A stretch of DNA of 64,000 nucleotides from Pseudomicrostroma phylloplanum (lineage: Eukaryota; Basidiomycota; Exobasidiomycetes; Microstromatales): NCBI GenBank assembly GCA_039545275.1, contig BCHS01000011.1, positions 620,001-684,000 on the forward strand. Direction: 5' to 3'. Positions 1 through 9,585 of the stretch are shown here, piece by piece. The translations under genes and the position numbers were made by a program. Within the stretch, counting starts at the first letter, position 1; every line of letters begins with the position of its first letter. The notes beneath the pieces are model-generated. The model saw only the letters and a program-made list of their open reading frames with translations, ran no database searches and was not told where the DNA came from.

Positions 1-330
1 TCCCGCGGCGGCTTGATTGAGGAAGGCGGCTGGGTTCAAGAACTGATGTGGTGCGCCAGCGGAAGGCATGCCCTGTCCTCCTATTTGTCCACCATTGCCT
101 GCTCCTGACCCTGCCGACTGCTGTGCCTGAGCGGCTTGCATCTGCTGCCATCGAAGCTGCTGCATCTGCTGTTGCTGAAGAAGCGCCTGCAGCTGGGGGT
201 TTGGAGGACTAGACCCTTGACCTAGACCCTGCCCTGCTGATCCTCCTCCACCGCCGCCTGCATTGTTGTTGTTATTGTTGTGTTGCTGACCTTGTGCAAA
301 TCCATTTGCAAAGTTCTGTCCGTTGAACAT
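1..330 (-). CDS. Gln/Asn/Gly-rich protein, N-terminal 110 residues (runs off left edge)
   Basis: An uninterrupted frame starts at an ATG at 330 and runs leftwards to base 1 with no stop, so only the N-terminus is in the window. The visible 110 residues are low complexity: a run of Asn at about residues 18-23, a run of Gly, then a Gln-rich stretch (about 57-82) of the kind found in fungal transcription or chromatin factors. No folded domain is visible and the composition alone does not identify the protein. The ATG context is plain (GAGCC before it). The 1.6 kb to its right holds its 5' region. Coding status is supported by continuous frame and biased composition only. Confidence 0.6.
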   Translation of the reverse strand, partial: MFNGQNFANGFAQGQQHNNNNNNAGGGGGGSAGQGLGQGSSPPNPQLQALLQQQQMQQLRWQQMQAAQAQQSAGSGAGNGGQIGGQGMPSAGAPHQFLNPAAFLNQAAAG

Positions 331-1914
331 GGCTCCCTCGTTTCAGGTCCGCTAAAGGTCGCCTTCGCCGGAAGACGGACAGAGGTCAAAGTCTGTCCGG
401 TAGCCGGGTCTGCGAGAGGTGGAGAAGTGATCCTGGGTGACCTGATGCCCCTCTATCGTGAATGGGGGAGATCACGGAGCCGTAGTCGTGGAAGGATCGC
501 GATGCGGGAGCAGGACGATGCGATGACCTCTCATATAGCACCTCTACCGGGTCTGCCGCTCTTCCGAGGATCTGCGTAAGTATATGCCGGTCAGAAGAGC
601 TCAGGCGCAAACGACGCGGAAGATGTTCGAGGAAGGCTCAGGCGAGGGAGCGATGTCAAGACTGCTTGCCAACCGCCTGAAGTTGCGTACGAGGGAAGCG
701 ATGAAGTGAGGGAAGTGGGGGAGGAGGAAAGCGGAAAGGCGGGGGCGAGGGAAGGGATATTCGCGACGCGACTGCTGCCTGGGCCACCTGGCAGAAGCGC
801 ACCTCTTCTAGGGCAAGCGACAGCAGCAGCGGCAGCAGCGATGGCTGGAGTCCTGCTTGCACTTCTTCTGAGAGATACAGCCAGTCGTGTGAGCTGACCT
901 GCAGTTGTTCTCGAGAGCGGGGTATACGTGAGAGGAGAGGTATGGGGGGATCTGGTGAGATGGGCGCCAGTTGCTCGGAGACGGAGAGAGAGAGCCTGAG
1001 CCAGGCAGCCAGGCAGGCCCACACAGGCGCCAGTGCGCGCGCGCTTGCCAGTGCTGGGGGGGACTCAGGCAGGCAGACAAGGCAGAGCAGGGCAGGGCAT
1101 CAGAGGCAGAGGCAAAGGTGTGGGCAAGCAGACCTTGTTAGCATAGAGGGAGGGCGATGACATTCTGGGTGAGGAGGGACAGGGAGAAGGGGAAGGACAA
1201 GATTGAAGAAGAAGAAGCAGGCGCCGGCCTCGGTCCTTGTAATCCCGGGGAGCGAGGGGAGGGACGGCACCCACGACGCTGTGCTGCTGCTTGCCTATCA
1301 TCCCAGACAGAGAGACAACAAGCGGCTTCCCCCACTCAACTCCACTCCACAGCGGCAGCAGCGACGGCATCGGGAGCAGCACCATTAGCAACCAATCCCC
1401 GATCCGGTGACCAAGCCAACGCAAGCCAAGGGGCAAAGGTGGCGGCGGCGGCGGCGGCAGCGAGAGCGGCTGTGATTGCCCAAGAAACCCTTCCGCCCCC
1501 CCCTAATTCCCCGGAGATACCGCACCCGCCCCGCCCTGGTTTCGAACGATCACAATCGGGGCCTCTGCCTAGAACCAGACTAAAACCGGACTGGACTGGT
1601 GTGCGTGCGTACAAGCGAGCGGGCGGAGCGCAAGGCGTGGGCACACGCACGCACGCACGCACGCGAAGCCTTACCAAGACATTGTTCGGGGAAAGAAGCA
1701 CGTGGCAGATGAGCACAGACGAAGGCCGGGAGGCAAAGGCAAAACCCTTTGAGGAAGCTAAAAAAGATGGCTCACACGCATTAAAAGTCACAAGATCAAG
1801 TGCGACAGGCGGACGAGCAGGCGGACGGGCGGGCGGGCAGATAGAAGGCACCAAGGGACAACGGAGGAAGCGGATAGGAAGCTATGCATTGCTCTTTCTT
1901 GCTCACTACTGCTA
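331..1914. other. Intergenic, 1.6 kb, no gene seen
   Basis: This stretch lies between the start of the left-edge gene (read leftwards) and the stop of PEX16. It is rich in purine tracts, CAG/AGC runs and a short ACGC repeat near 1650-1662. Open frames here are short or carried by simple sequence. It is presumably the promoter and 5' leader of the left-edge gene plus the PEX16 3' end. Confidence 0.5.
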
Positions 1915-3682
1915 CTACTGCGAAGCAGTATAGAACCACAATCCATCCACCAAGGGCACATACTCCCTCGCCATCGATGCTCCCAAGCCCAGCACCGCCT
2001 TGTCCTCCCATCGATCACACAGCGCCACGACCTTCTTCTTTGTCCACGTCTCCCACAGGGGTCCACGCAGCAGGTACCACAGGAAGGCCCTCTTCCTCCT
2101 GGACCACTCCTCGCCCTCCACTTGACTCACGGGCTGCGTAGTGGCCAGCGTTTTCCTCCCCAGGTGGGCCACCAGCTTGAACAGCGGATTGGAGCTCGAG
2201 GTCAGCAGCGTCAGCATCATCTGCAGCGGCGCCAAGTGTGACTTTTGAACTCCTGCCATGAGGGCGGGAGTCTTGTATGCCGATCCTCGCAGGACGTGAG
2301 ACAGACCCTCGGTCACCAGAGAGATGGTCCAGGGCTCCCACCTCCTTGCTCCCCACTTCCGAATGGCCACGAGGTAAAAGATGGGCCGGAGGATCCAAAG
2401 GAGCTCGGCTACTGTGCCCCTCTTAGAACCGGCAAAGGAGCGGACCAGGGTTGGAGGCGGAAGCACGTCTTCCCGAGTCAGAGCCCGGGAAGTGAGGTAC
2501 GAGTCGATGGACTGCTGCGTAAAAGGAGTGGCAGCAGCAGAACCAGAGGCTGGCTCCACCAGCGTCTCGTCTGATGAATCGCTATCGGTATCGCTTTGTG
2601 AGCTCAATCTTGATCGAGATCGCGACCGTGATGTAGGACGAGATCCAGAGGGGAGGTTCAAGCTAGCTGGCGAATCGGGAATAGGACGACCAGTGACTGG
2701 GTCAATCGGCCGGTCGTCCTTTCGCAGAGAGGCGAGCGTAGGTCGGACGAAGCCAGTCCTCGAGCCGGTCCAGGTGTCTGCTCGCGCTGACGAGCTCCTT
2801 GCAGGGCTGGAGATGCCCTCTGTCGCTGTGTTACCCCTCATCTCGCTAGTGGAAGATGCAGAGCTCACAGCAGCAGAGGCAGAAGCCTCTCGCAGTCGAG
2901 CTAGCAGAGCCTCTTCCCGCTCCGTCTCTAGCATAGCCGGGTCCACTTCCCTCTCGGGGACTGGAGGGTTGATGGAGAGGCGACACTCAGAGATGTTGAA
3001 GAGGGCGAGACGTAGCGAAGCTCTGTGAGAGGCGGTGGGCGGTGGGCAGATCTTGTAGGTGAGCTCTGTAATGCTTCCACTGTCTGCGCTACCTTCAGCC
3101 ATACTCACTTGACTGCCTCGATGCCGAGGACGACGTCCCATGCCTTGCTTCTGCTCAGCTTGCGTCTTGCAACCATCTCCGCCAGTAGCTCAGTGTATCC
3201 AATGACCACGAGCAACCTCGCCATCGTCTTGTATGCAGGCGACTTGTCAGAATAGTAGTTGGTGTATCTCGCATGAGACGAAGGCGTATGAGGTAGTAGG
3301 GGTTGGTCTGAGGACACACTGTCAAGTGGCCCTTTGGAGGTCAGCCGCCTCGACTGTTGAGGACCACCGACATTGATGTCCCGGTAGATGACGAGCCTCT
3401 TGAGGATCTCATCGTGGTAGAGGCCGAGGAGGTTCATGGCAGAGTAGATTGCCTCACCCGCCAGCTCGGCATCCTTGAACCGACCTGGGAGGAAGTAGGT
3501 CAGGGAGCGCAAGCTGGACTCGACTGCTGTGATCTGCGAAGCATTGTTGAGGAGAAAGGACTCTGTGGATGGGAGTCAGGGCAGGGGGGCACGGCAGCCA
3601 TCATCTCGTAAGCCGGACTGCTTCTGTATAATCAGCATTGGTATCGCCTCGGATTTGACTCACCGTAAGCCTTGATGACCAT
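1915..3682 (-). CDS. PEX16: Peroxisomal membrane biogenesis protein Pex16
   Basis: Pex16 is an integral peroxisomal membrane protein; in animals and some fungi it acts early in peroxisome membrane assembly, recruiting Pex3. I read three exons: 3664-3682, 3109-3562 and 1915-3022, with GTGAGT donors and CAG acceptors, giving 526 residues. The join after residue 6 restores the family's N-terminal YESFLLNNAS segment, followed by SSLRSLTYFLPGRFKDAELAGE, close to the Pex16 signature. The second join restores IEAVKASLRLALF. A conserved hydrophobic block (LLWILRPIFYLVAIRKWG) lies in the C-terminal half. The protein is longer than usual because of a Ser/Arg-rich low-complexity insert in the middle. 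The first coding exon is only 19 bases. It shares a 690-base divergent upstream region with the gene at 4375. Confidence 0.9.
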
Positions 3683-4374
3683 TACGGGCGAATGGTGAGG
3701 GCAGCAGAGGTGACCCGTATGAGATTTGAGTCTGCCTATATGCGCTCCCTGTGGTGGCGCGAGGACTGAGGATCCTGGGTGGGGTGGGGTAGGACGTGAT
3801 GCGGGGCAGGGCGGCAGAAGGACCGGAAGGAGGGAGAGCGGACTGGCCTCGCCCCTCTGCCGGTCCGAACGGCGAGATGAGCGTCAGAGGCGCAAAGAGC
3901 CGGACACGGCGGTTGAGCTCTTTGGTAGCACACACGCACACACACACACGCAGGGCAGGCTCACAGTAGCTCCTATCAGCAGGCATAGTCATGGTCGTCG
4001 CCTTGCGTAGGAGTGAGGTCCAGTGCTCAAATGCTGGCAATCAAGGGCAGCCTGGCCGGGTGACCCTGACGAGGCACGGCTCTAGGGGCGTAGGCAGGGC
4101 GTAGGTACATAAATGAGTTGGCGGCGCGAACAAAGGAGAGACGCGTCGCAGCAGTGGGACAAAGGTGATACTCGCAGGGCAGCGTCGTCGTCGCCGAGGG
4201 CAGGGCAGAGCAGGGGCAGAGCATAGGAGGGACAATCTGCGACATCAACATCAACATCAATACCAACACATACACGCACCTCAGCATTACATCTCGACTA
4301 GCCTTGGCATCAGCATCTCTCACTCCTGATATCACGGACGATCATACTATACGTAGCCTTCCACCTCGCCACAG
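3683..4374. promoter_or_regulatory. Divergent intergenic region, PEX16 / 841-residue gene
   Basis: These 690 bases separate two gene starts that point away from each other, so both promoters must lie here. A CA dinucleotide repeat sits at about 3929-3951. I could not identify a specific factor site. Confidence 0.5.
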
Positions 4375-6900
4375 ATGAGGGACGAAGACGAGTGGACAGA
4401 CGATGACGTCGACTTTCAAGACCACAGGTCCAGCACTGGCAGCAGCAGTGTCAATCGCTTCCCACGCTCGCCCTCGCCATCTCCCTCTCCCTCACCCTCA
4501 CCCAAGCCATATCGTGGACGTCTTCAAGAGCACTTCAGCTGGGCTGTCTCCCCAAACACCATCGACCGGGCTTTGCGCAGCACGGAGCCTTCGCGTCTGA
4601 GGCATCAAGCATCGAGTCAATCGTTTGCGCCGTCATCGAGGAGCCATGTCGTTCCAGACACAGCAGCGGGGGAAGGCTCGACGATTGCCTTTCACTTCTC
4701 AATAGGCGAAGAGGACCACAGCGACGAAGAAGAGAATCCCTTTGAGCCGCAATCACAAACGCAGCCTACGCCTTCACGGACTCGAAGCGGAAGGCCATCG
4801 CCACAGCCGCCCTTGTCGGTGCAGACGAGACGGCTGGCGCCATCCTCCACAGACTCTTCGCCTCTGCTGGCCCTCCTATCTCTTCCGCTCCCGAGCTACG
4901 CTCCACTCACCCCTCCTGGTCATCAGCTGCAGGAGAGCGGACCCAACTCCCCCAGCCTCGCGCTCTCCAATGCTGAAGAGGAGCAGCAGTCAACTCACGG
5001 GTCCGACGCAGGCGAGCAACAGTCGGCTTCTTCACCTGCCTACGTACGTGACCAACCCCTATCTGCCACACTCAGGAGACTGGGAGCCAAGAGGAAGTCA
5101 CAGAGAGTGGAGCCGCCCGAGGAGGAGGAGGGGTGCATCTTTGCCAGCGAGCAGAGGAGAGCCTTCACCACTGGGCGCTTCGACTCTCGTCAGACAAACT
5201 TCGGCGGTAGGCCGATTCCTGCGCCGAGGACGGAAGTGATCAGTACTGCGCCGCGAGGTGTCCCTTGGGCGACGGTACAAAAGGATGACGTACCGGAGAA
5301 GCTCGCCGATGTGCTTGTGAATGGACGTGGCCGTAGCGAGAGCTTCGCTACGTCTGCTCCCGCTCTCAACGCAAGCGCTCCAAGCTCGTCATTCTTCAAT
5401 GCCAAAAGTCAGGATGTAGAAGACAAACAGGAAGCTTCTGGCCGCTCAGGACCGGCCCCAGTTCGACCTCGTGGAGATTCCCGCAATCTTCTACGTCCCG
5501 CTCGCGATACCTCCAGGTGGACACGCCTAGCAGATGGATGGGGAGGACTGCTGCCTCCTCGCGACTGGTTCTCTAGCCGCACATTGGGTCCGCTCAGGAG
5601 CCCCTCGGTGCCTGTGCCGCCCGTAGATGCTTCGGCAACGAATGTCCGTCCTAGCGATTGTGGCGAGCAAAACGATGTAGCACACGGTCGGAGGGGCACT
5701 GCTGCTGCAGTCAAGCCAACAAAGAAGCACAAGAGTCTCCTGTTGACAAAATTGCGCAAGGTCGCCGACGAAGCGCCACCTCTGCCAAAAGGGAGGCCTG
5801 CCGCCGATCGCAAGAAGGAAGCGAGCAACAACAACAGCAATAGCAACAGCGAGTGGGAAGACGTCTGGGTCCCTGAAGCAGAGGGAGGTCCGACACACCA
5901 GCTCGTGCGCCATCTTACGCAGCCACTTGTTCAGGCTGAGGTCCGTGCCGAGGGTAGTAGCTGTAGCAGGGGGCAGCGGAGGGTTCGGTTTGCCAGCTTC
6001 TTGCCGACACTGAAGCAGGCGACGAGGATGCCCCTGTATCCTCCTCCTGAATCTGCTTTCGAGGAGCACGGTCGCTCGTACGCATCGGTCGGGGAGGAGA
6101 AGGGAGAGGATGAGGAGCATACACAGAGAGAGGACACCTACCGCGAGTCAGACGGGGGACAGGGCGAGTATCTGCCGGGGTACGCTGCAGCTGCTGCCTT
6201 GCGTCAAGAAAAGCAGTCGAAGAACAAGTCGGCGACATCTCACAAGCGGCTGCGCTCCTTCTCGTGGAGTAAAGGCAAGCCAGACCCTCTTGACACAAGA
6301 GACAAGGACATCGAGCTGGGCGTGTATCCCTTCGCCGCATCCTCTTGCGCTTCTTCCCAGTCCTTCCCACGCAAGACTGGACCTCGCACACGTCCCGCAT
6401 CTCTGCTCAGGCGTCGCATCCTGGGCCTGCTCCTACCCGCAGGCGCCTCCCGCCCAGTGCTTCTCAGCCTCCTCCTCTTCCTCTTACTCCTGACAGGCGC
6501 AACCATCGGCCTCTCTCTAAGCCTCGTCGCCTCGCAAAAGTCCTTCCGTGCAGCGCGCACTGCCCTTTCGCCCCTGGACAGCCAGATCTCATCTCTGCAA
6601 TCCCAGACGGAGGCGCTTAATGAGCAGATCACCTCCCTTAATGCACAGGTGGCTACGCTGACGAGTGAAGAGGAGGACTTGAAGACACAGCTGGCTAGTG
6701 CGGAGGCTGCTGAGGCCAAGAGTGAGGCGGCACTGAAGAAGGTCGCGGCGCAGGTGAGCAGCGCGCTAGATGCTGCCAGCCTCAGTAGTACTATCAGCAG
6801 TAGTACTACTGCGACAACGCCATCTCCGACGACAAGTGCGACTACGGATAGCGCGACGCAGACGAGTGCGACGACTACTACGGCGGCGAGCGCGAGGTAG
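4375..6900 (+). CDS. Orphan single-span membrane protein with coiled coil
   Basis: A single-exon frame of 841 residues that I do not recognise. The first 690 residues look disordered: an acidic start, Ser/Pro-rich stretches and clusters of basic residues. One strong hydrophobic segment at about 693-721 (LLSLLLFLLLLTGATIGLSL) predicts a single transmembrane helix. It is followed by a heptad-rich stretch at about 735-800 (ISSLQSQTEALNEQITSLNA) that should form a coiled coil, and then a Ser/Thr/Ala tail to the stop. There is no signal peptide at the N-terminus, so the large N-terminal part is probably cytosolic and the coiled coil lumenal or extracellular, unless topology is reversed. The start has an upstream in-frame context consistent with initiation (ACAGATGAGG). 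Confidence 0.75.
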   Translation: MRDEDEWTDDDVDFQDHRSSTGSSSVNRFPRSPSPSPSPSPSPKPYRGRLQEHFSWAVSPNTIDRALRSTEPSRLRHQASSQSFAPSSRSHVVPDTAAGEGSTIAFHFSIGEEDHSDEEENPFEPQSQTQPTPSRTRSGRPSPQPPLSVQTRRLAPSSTDSSPLLALLSLPLPSYAPLTPPGHQLQESGPNSPSLALSNAEEEQQSTHGSDAGEQQSASSPAYVRDQPLSATLRRLGAKRKSQRVEPPEEEEGCIFASEQRRAFTTGRFDSRQTNFGGRPIPAPRTEVISTAPRGVPWATVQKDDVPEKLADVLVNGRGRSESFATSAPALNASAPSSSFFNAKSQDVEDKQEASGRSGPAPVRPRGDSRNLLRPARDTSRWTRLADGWGGLLPPRDWFSSRTLGPLRSPSVPVPPVDASATNVRPSDCGEQNDVAHGRRGTAAAVKPTKKHKSLLLTKLRKVADEAPPLPKGRPAADRKKEASNNNSNSNSEWEDVWVPEAEGGPTHQLVRHLTQPLVQAEVRAEGSSCSRGQRRVRFASFLPTLKQATRMPLYPPPESAFEEHGRSYASVGEEKGEDEEHTQREDTYRESDGGQGEYLPGYAAAAALRQEKQSKNKSATSHKRLRSFSWSKGKPDPLDTRDKDIELGVYPFAASSCASSQSFPRKTGPRTRPASLLRRRILGLLLPAGASRPVLLSLLLFLLLLTGATIGLSLSLVASQKSFRAARTALSPLDSQISSLQSQTEALNEQITSLNAQVATLTSEEEDLKTQLASAEAAEAKSEAALKKVAAQVSSALDAASLSSTISSSTTATTPSPTTSATTDSATQTSATTTTAASAR

Positions 6901-7404
6901 AGACGATTCACCTGCATGCCTTCTTCGCTCCTTTTGGGCTTCTCTTCTCTTCGATACCCAATGTACATAGAAAACCCCCCCTCTCTCCTCTACTTCCTCT
7001 GCAATCAGTCATGGCTCGAACATCGCCTCGCTCGCTCCTGCATCCCGTGAGGGCTCTTCTTGCCACTACTCAGACCGGAAAGAATCATGAGATCAGACAA
7101 GACGGCGCTGTTCAGGTCCAGGAAGTCGTACGATTATACAAGCTGTGAGCGAAGCAGAGGAAATGAGAAGTCAACAGCAGGGCTCAGATGTGGGTCTAGG
7201 AACTGGTCTAGGGAGCCGGAACGGAGCGAGGGAGCGCGGGCTTGGCCCCTTTCCCCGCCTCTCTATAGCGAAGACGAGTCTGGCGCGGCAGGGACGCTTC
7301 GTTGCCAAGAGGTTGCATGCAAGCTTGTGCAGCTCAATCGTCAGAGTCATACATTCGAATCACTGGACAAAGATGGTGCTTGCTCCGCGTGTATGCTTTT
7401 CCTT
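6901..7404. other. Convergent intergenic region
   Basis: Five hundred bases between two genes whose 3' ends face each other. It should hold both polyadenylation regions. No coding exon is recognisable. Confidence 0.5.
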
Positions 7405-8692
7405 CTAGGTGCTAATCGGGTTGGTCCTCTCCACCGCGGGCGTCTGCAGCCTGTCTCCTCCCTCTCCCTCTCCCTTCTCATCGTGGGTGTCCATCTTGAG
7501 TACGCTAATGATCGCATCGATTCCCTTCATGCCCAGCGAATCAACAGGGTAAGCAATGTACACCCTGTCCTCGTGTCCTCCAAACTTGGCCCTAAAGTCG
7601 GACTTGTTGCCCAAGTGGAAGGCCGAAGAGATTCCATTGTACGTCTTGGAGAGTGTCTGGATCTTCCAGCCCTTGATGTTGTCTACTGCCTTTAGGTCTG
7701 TTCCTGCCACACCAAAAGTGAGGGAGTGGGAGCCTTCCTTGTTGAGCACCTCGAGGACGTGCATGATGATGCTCTCGCTCGTGCCCTTGGGGCAGTCGGG
7801 GAACTCCAAAGCCCACTTGACGACCCATCCGTCGTGCACCTGGGCCAAGACGACCATGCCCACCAGCTTCTCCTCGGTTCCCTCTGGCGAGTCGGCAGGA
7901 CGGGCTTTACCGTAAAAGTACCGACGGTGCTGGGCATCCCTCCAGGGCTGCAAGTCGGTGACGTGGATCTGCAGACCTTTACGGTGTGCTTGCCAGGCCC
8001 TCATGCCTTCCTCTGCCTGCTGCTGCCACTTTGGCTCAGGCAGGTGCTGAGACTCTTCCCAGATGTGAAGACCGGCTCGCTCCGCCTTGTAGATCTTGTT
8101 GCGCACGCGCTTGTCCAGAGTAGACATGTCATGAGAGAGGGTAGGGTCTATCACGTCCTCCTTTACGCAGGAGACGGCCGTCCAGCTGTAAGGTGGCTGT
8201 GTGAGGACCTTTTCCATCTCGATGTCGATGCAGCTCCAGAGGGGCTTCATGTTGTGGCGAGCAGTCCACTTGATGAAAGCCTCTGCCACAGGAGCATAGT
8301 CGTGGACAGGGCAGAGTGGGTTGCCCCAGCAGATGGCATAGCCATTGCTGATAAGGAAGCCAATGGCAGCACCCTTTCCAGGGACGTGCTCCTGCCCTTC
8401 ACGCGGTTCCTCGATGGCAGCGTCTGGGTTCTGTCGCCAGATGCGGTATTGGGGCTCGGTCCAGACAGTGTTGGACGAGTAGCCGTAGAGGCGGGTGAGC
8501 TCCGGCAGGTCTGGGTGAACGATCAGGTTGCCAGAGCCAGGCTGGTGGGGATGACAGGTGAGAATGGGATTGGGGGTGGGGGTGGAGCGGAAGAGGTATC
8601 AGAGATGGCGGGTGAGTGTGAGCGGCGGACGGGCCCGGCGTCGTGGAAGAGGAACTCACCTCGGCAGGCGTGAAGGATGCTAAAGGGGCCAT
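7405..8692 (-). CDS. Free-standing DUF2156 protein (phosphatidylglycerol lysyltransferase C-terminal type)
   Basis: Two exons, 8660-8692 and 7405-8541, with a 118-base GTGAGT...CACCAG intron in phase 0, give 389 residues. Almost the whole protein is one DUF2156 domain, a double GNAT-like fold first known from bacterial MprF, which moves amino acids from aminoacyl-tRNA to lipids. Visible family features are the stretch NLIVHPDLPELTRLYGYSSN near the N-terminus, AIGFLISNGYAICWGNPLCP, and the late DFRAKFGGHEDRVYIAYP segment. Fungal free-standing DUF2156 proteins include ErgS, reported to make ergosteryl-glycine using Gly-tRNA. That makes an RNA-dependent sterol or lipid aminoacylation a fair hypothesis here, but the substrate cannot be read from sequence. 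No signal peptide or membrane helix is evident. Confidence 0.8.
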
Positions 8693-9585
8693 GCTGTGCG
8701 AGGCCTGCTGTACTGAGCGAAAGGATCTGAGTCTAGTAATCTAGTAGTCTAGTACAGTACAAGACGGAGCAGAGGAAGTGCTGTCGAGCAACGATCCGAC
8801 GAAGGAAAACAGAGATCAGACACCGAGAGAGAAAGTGAGTGAGAGTGAGAGGCCTGCGGAGAGAGTAGATATGTGCCGTAGAGTAGCCACTTGTGAGACG
8901 CTGCAAGGAGGAGATGGAGTTGGAGAAAGGAAAGACAATCGCGACTGAGGATAGAGGGTGAAATGGGGTATTATTTGCATCTCCATCGGGGGTGCGAGTC
9001 GAGCTGGCCACGCTACGCTCCTCAGCCACTGTCGTCGTCGTCGGCGGCGGCGTGAGTGCCGGTCGGGAGCTGCGAACCGAAGCAGCGAAGTTTACATGCA
9101 GGCAGCACAGCACACCGCCCGAGGTGGAGGTGAGCACCACAGCACTCCTTCACACCCCTACCCTCACTTGCTTTGCCTGTTTTCCCCCCTTGCTGCCACC
9201 GTCTACTGCTCCCACGCGGGCGGGCGGGACCGGAAAATGATCCGAGGCGGGCAGGAAGGCAGGCAGGCGCCCTTACACCCGCCCGCATCCATCTTTGCAC
9301 CGCTCCCCGCTCCCCATCCCCGGAGCAGCGGAACGGAAGCGGGACTCCACTCGGCCACACCGCCGGACGGAGGCAGGCCGAGGGCGGGGTGACTGCATGC
9401 CACGAACTCGGGTTCAAGGACTGGGTTATTTGCAATCCAATTGCCAAGGGAGGGGTCCAATTCACGCAGTCATTCAGTCAGTCAGTCAGAAACGAGTTTG
9501 TAGAGGCCCGGGTGATTAACACTATTCGAAAAAAAAGAAAGGAAGCCAAGGGAGGAATGTCCACCCATTCGCCCGTCCATCTTCC
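8693..9585. other. Intergenic, about 0.9 kb, upstream of the DUF2156 gene
   Basis: Both flanking genes are on the minus strand, so this holds the DUF2156 promoter and the 3' end of the phosphatase gene. A short CAGT tandem repeat lies at about 9467-9490. No gene is visible. Confidence 0.5.

Noticed and set aside
1157..1933. A 258-residue plus-strand frame in the left intergenic region
   Set aside because: It consists of simple sequence (Ala, Gly and Arg runs, ACGC repeats), lacks a domain, and its end overlaps the PEX16 3' end.
9401..9440. A tRNA-like B-box word (GGGTTCAAGGAC)
   Set aside because: No A box or cloverleaf can be drawn around it. No tRNA gene was found anywhere in the window.
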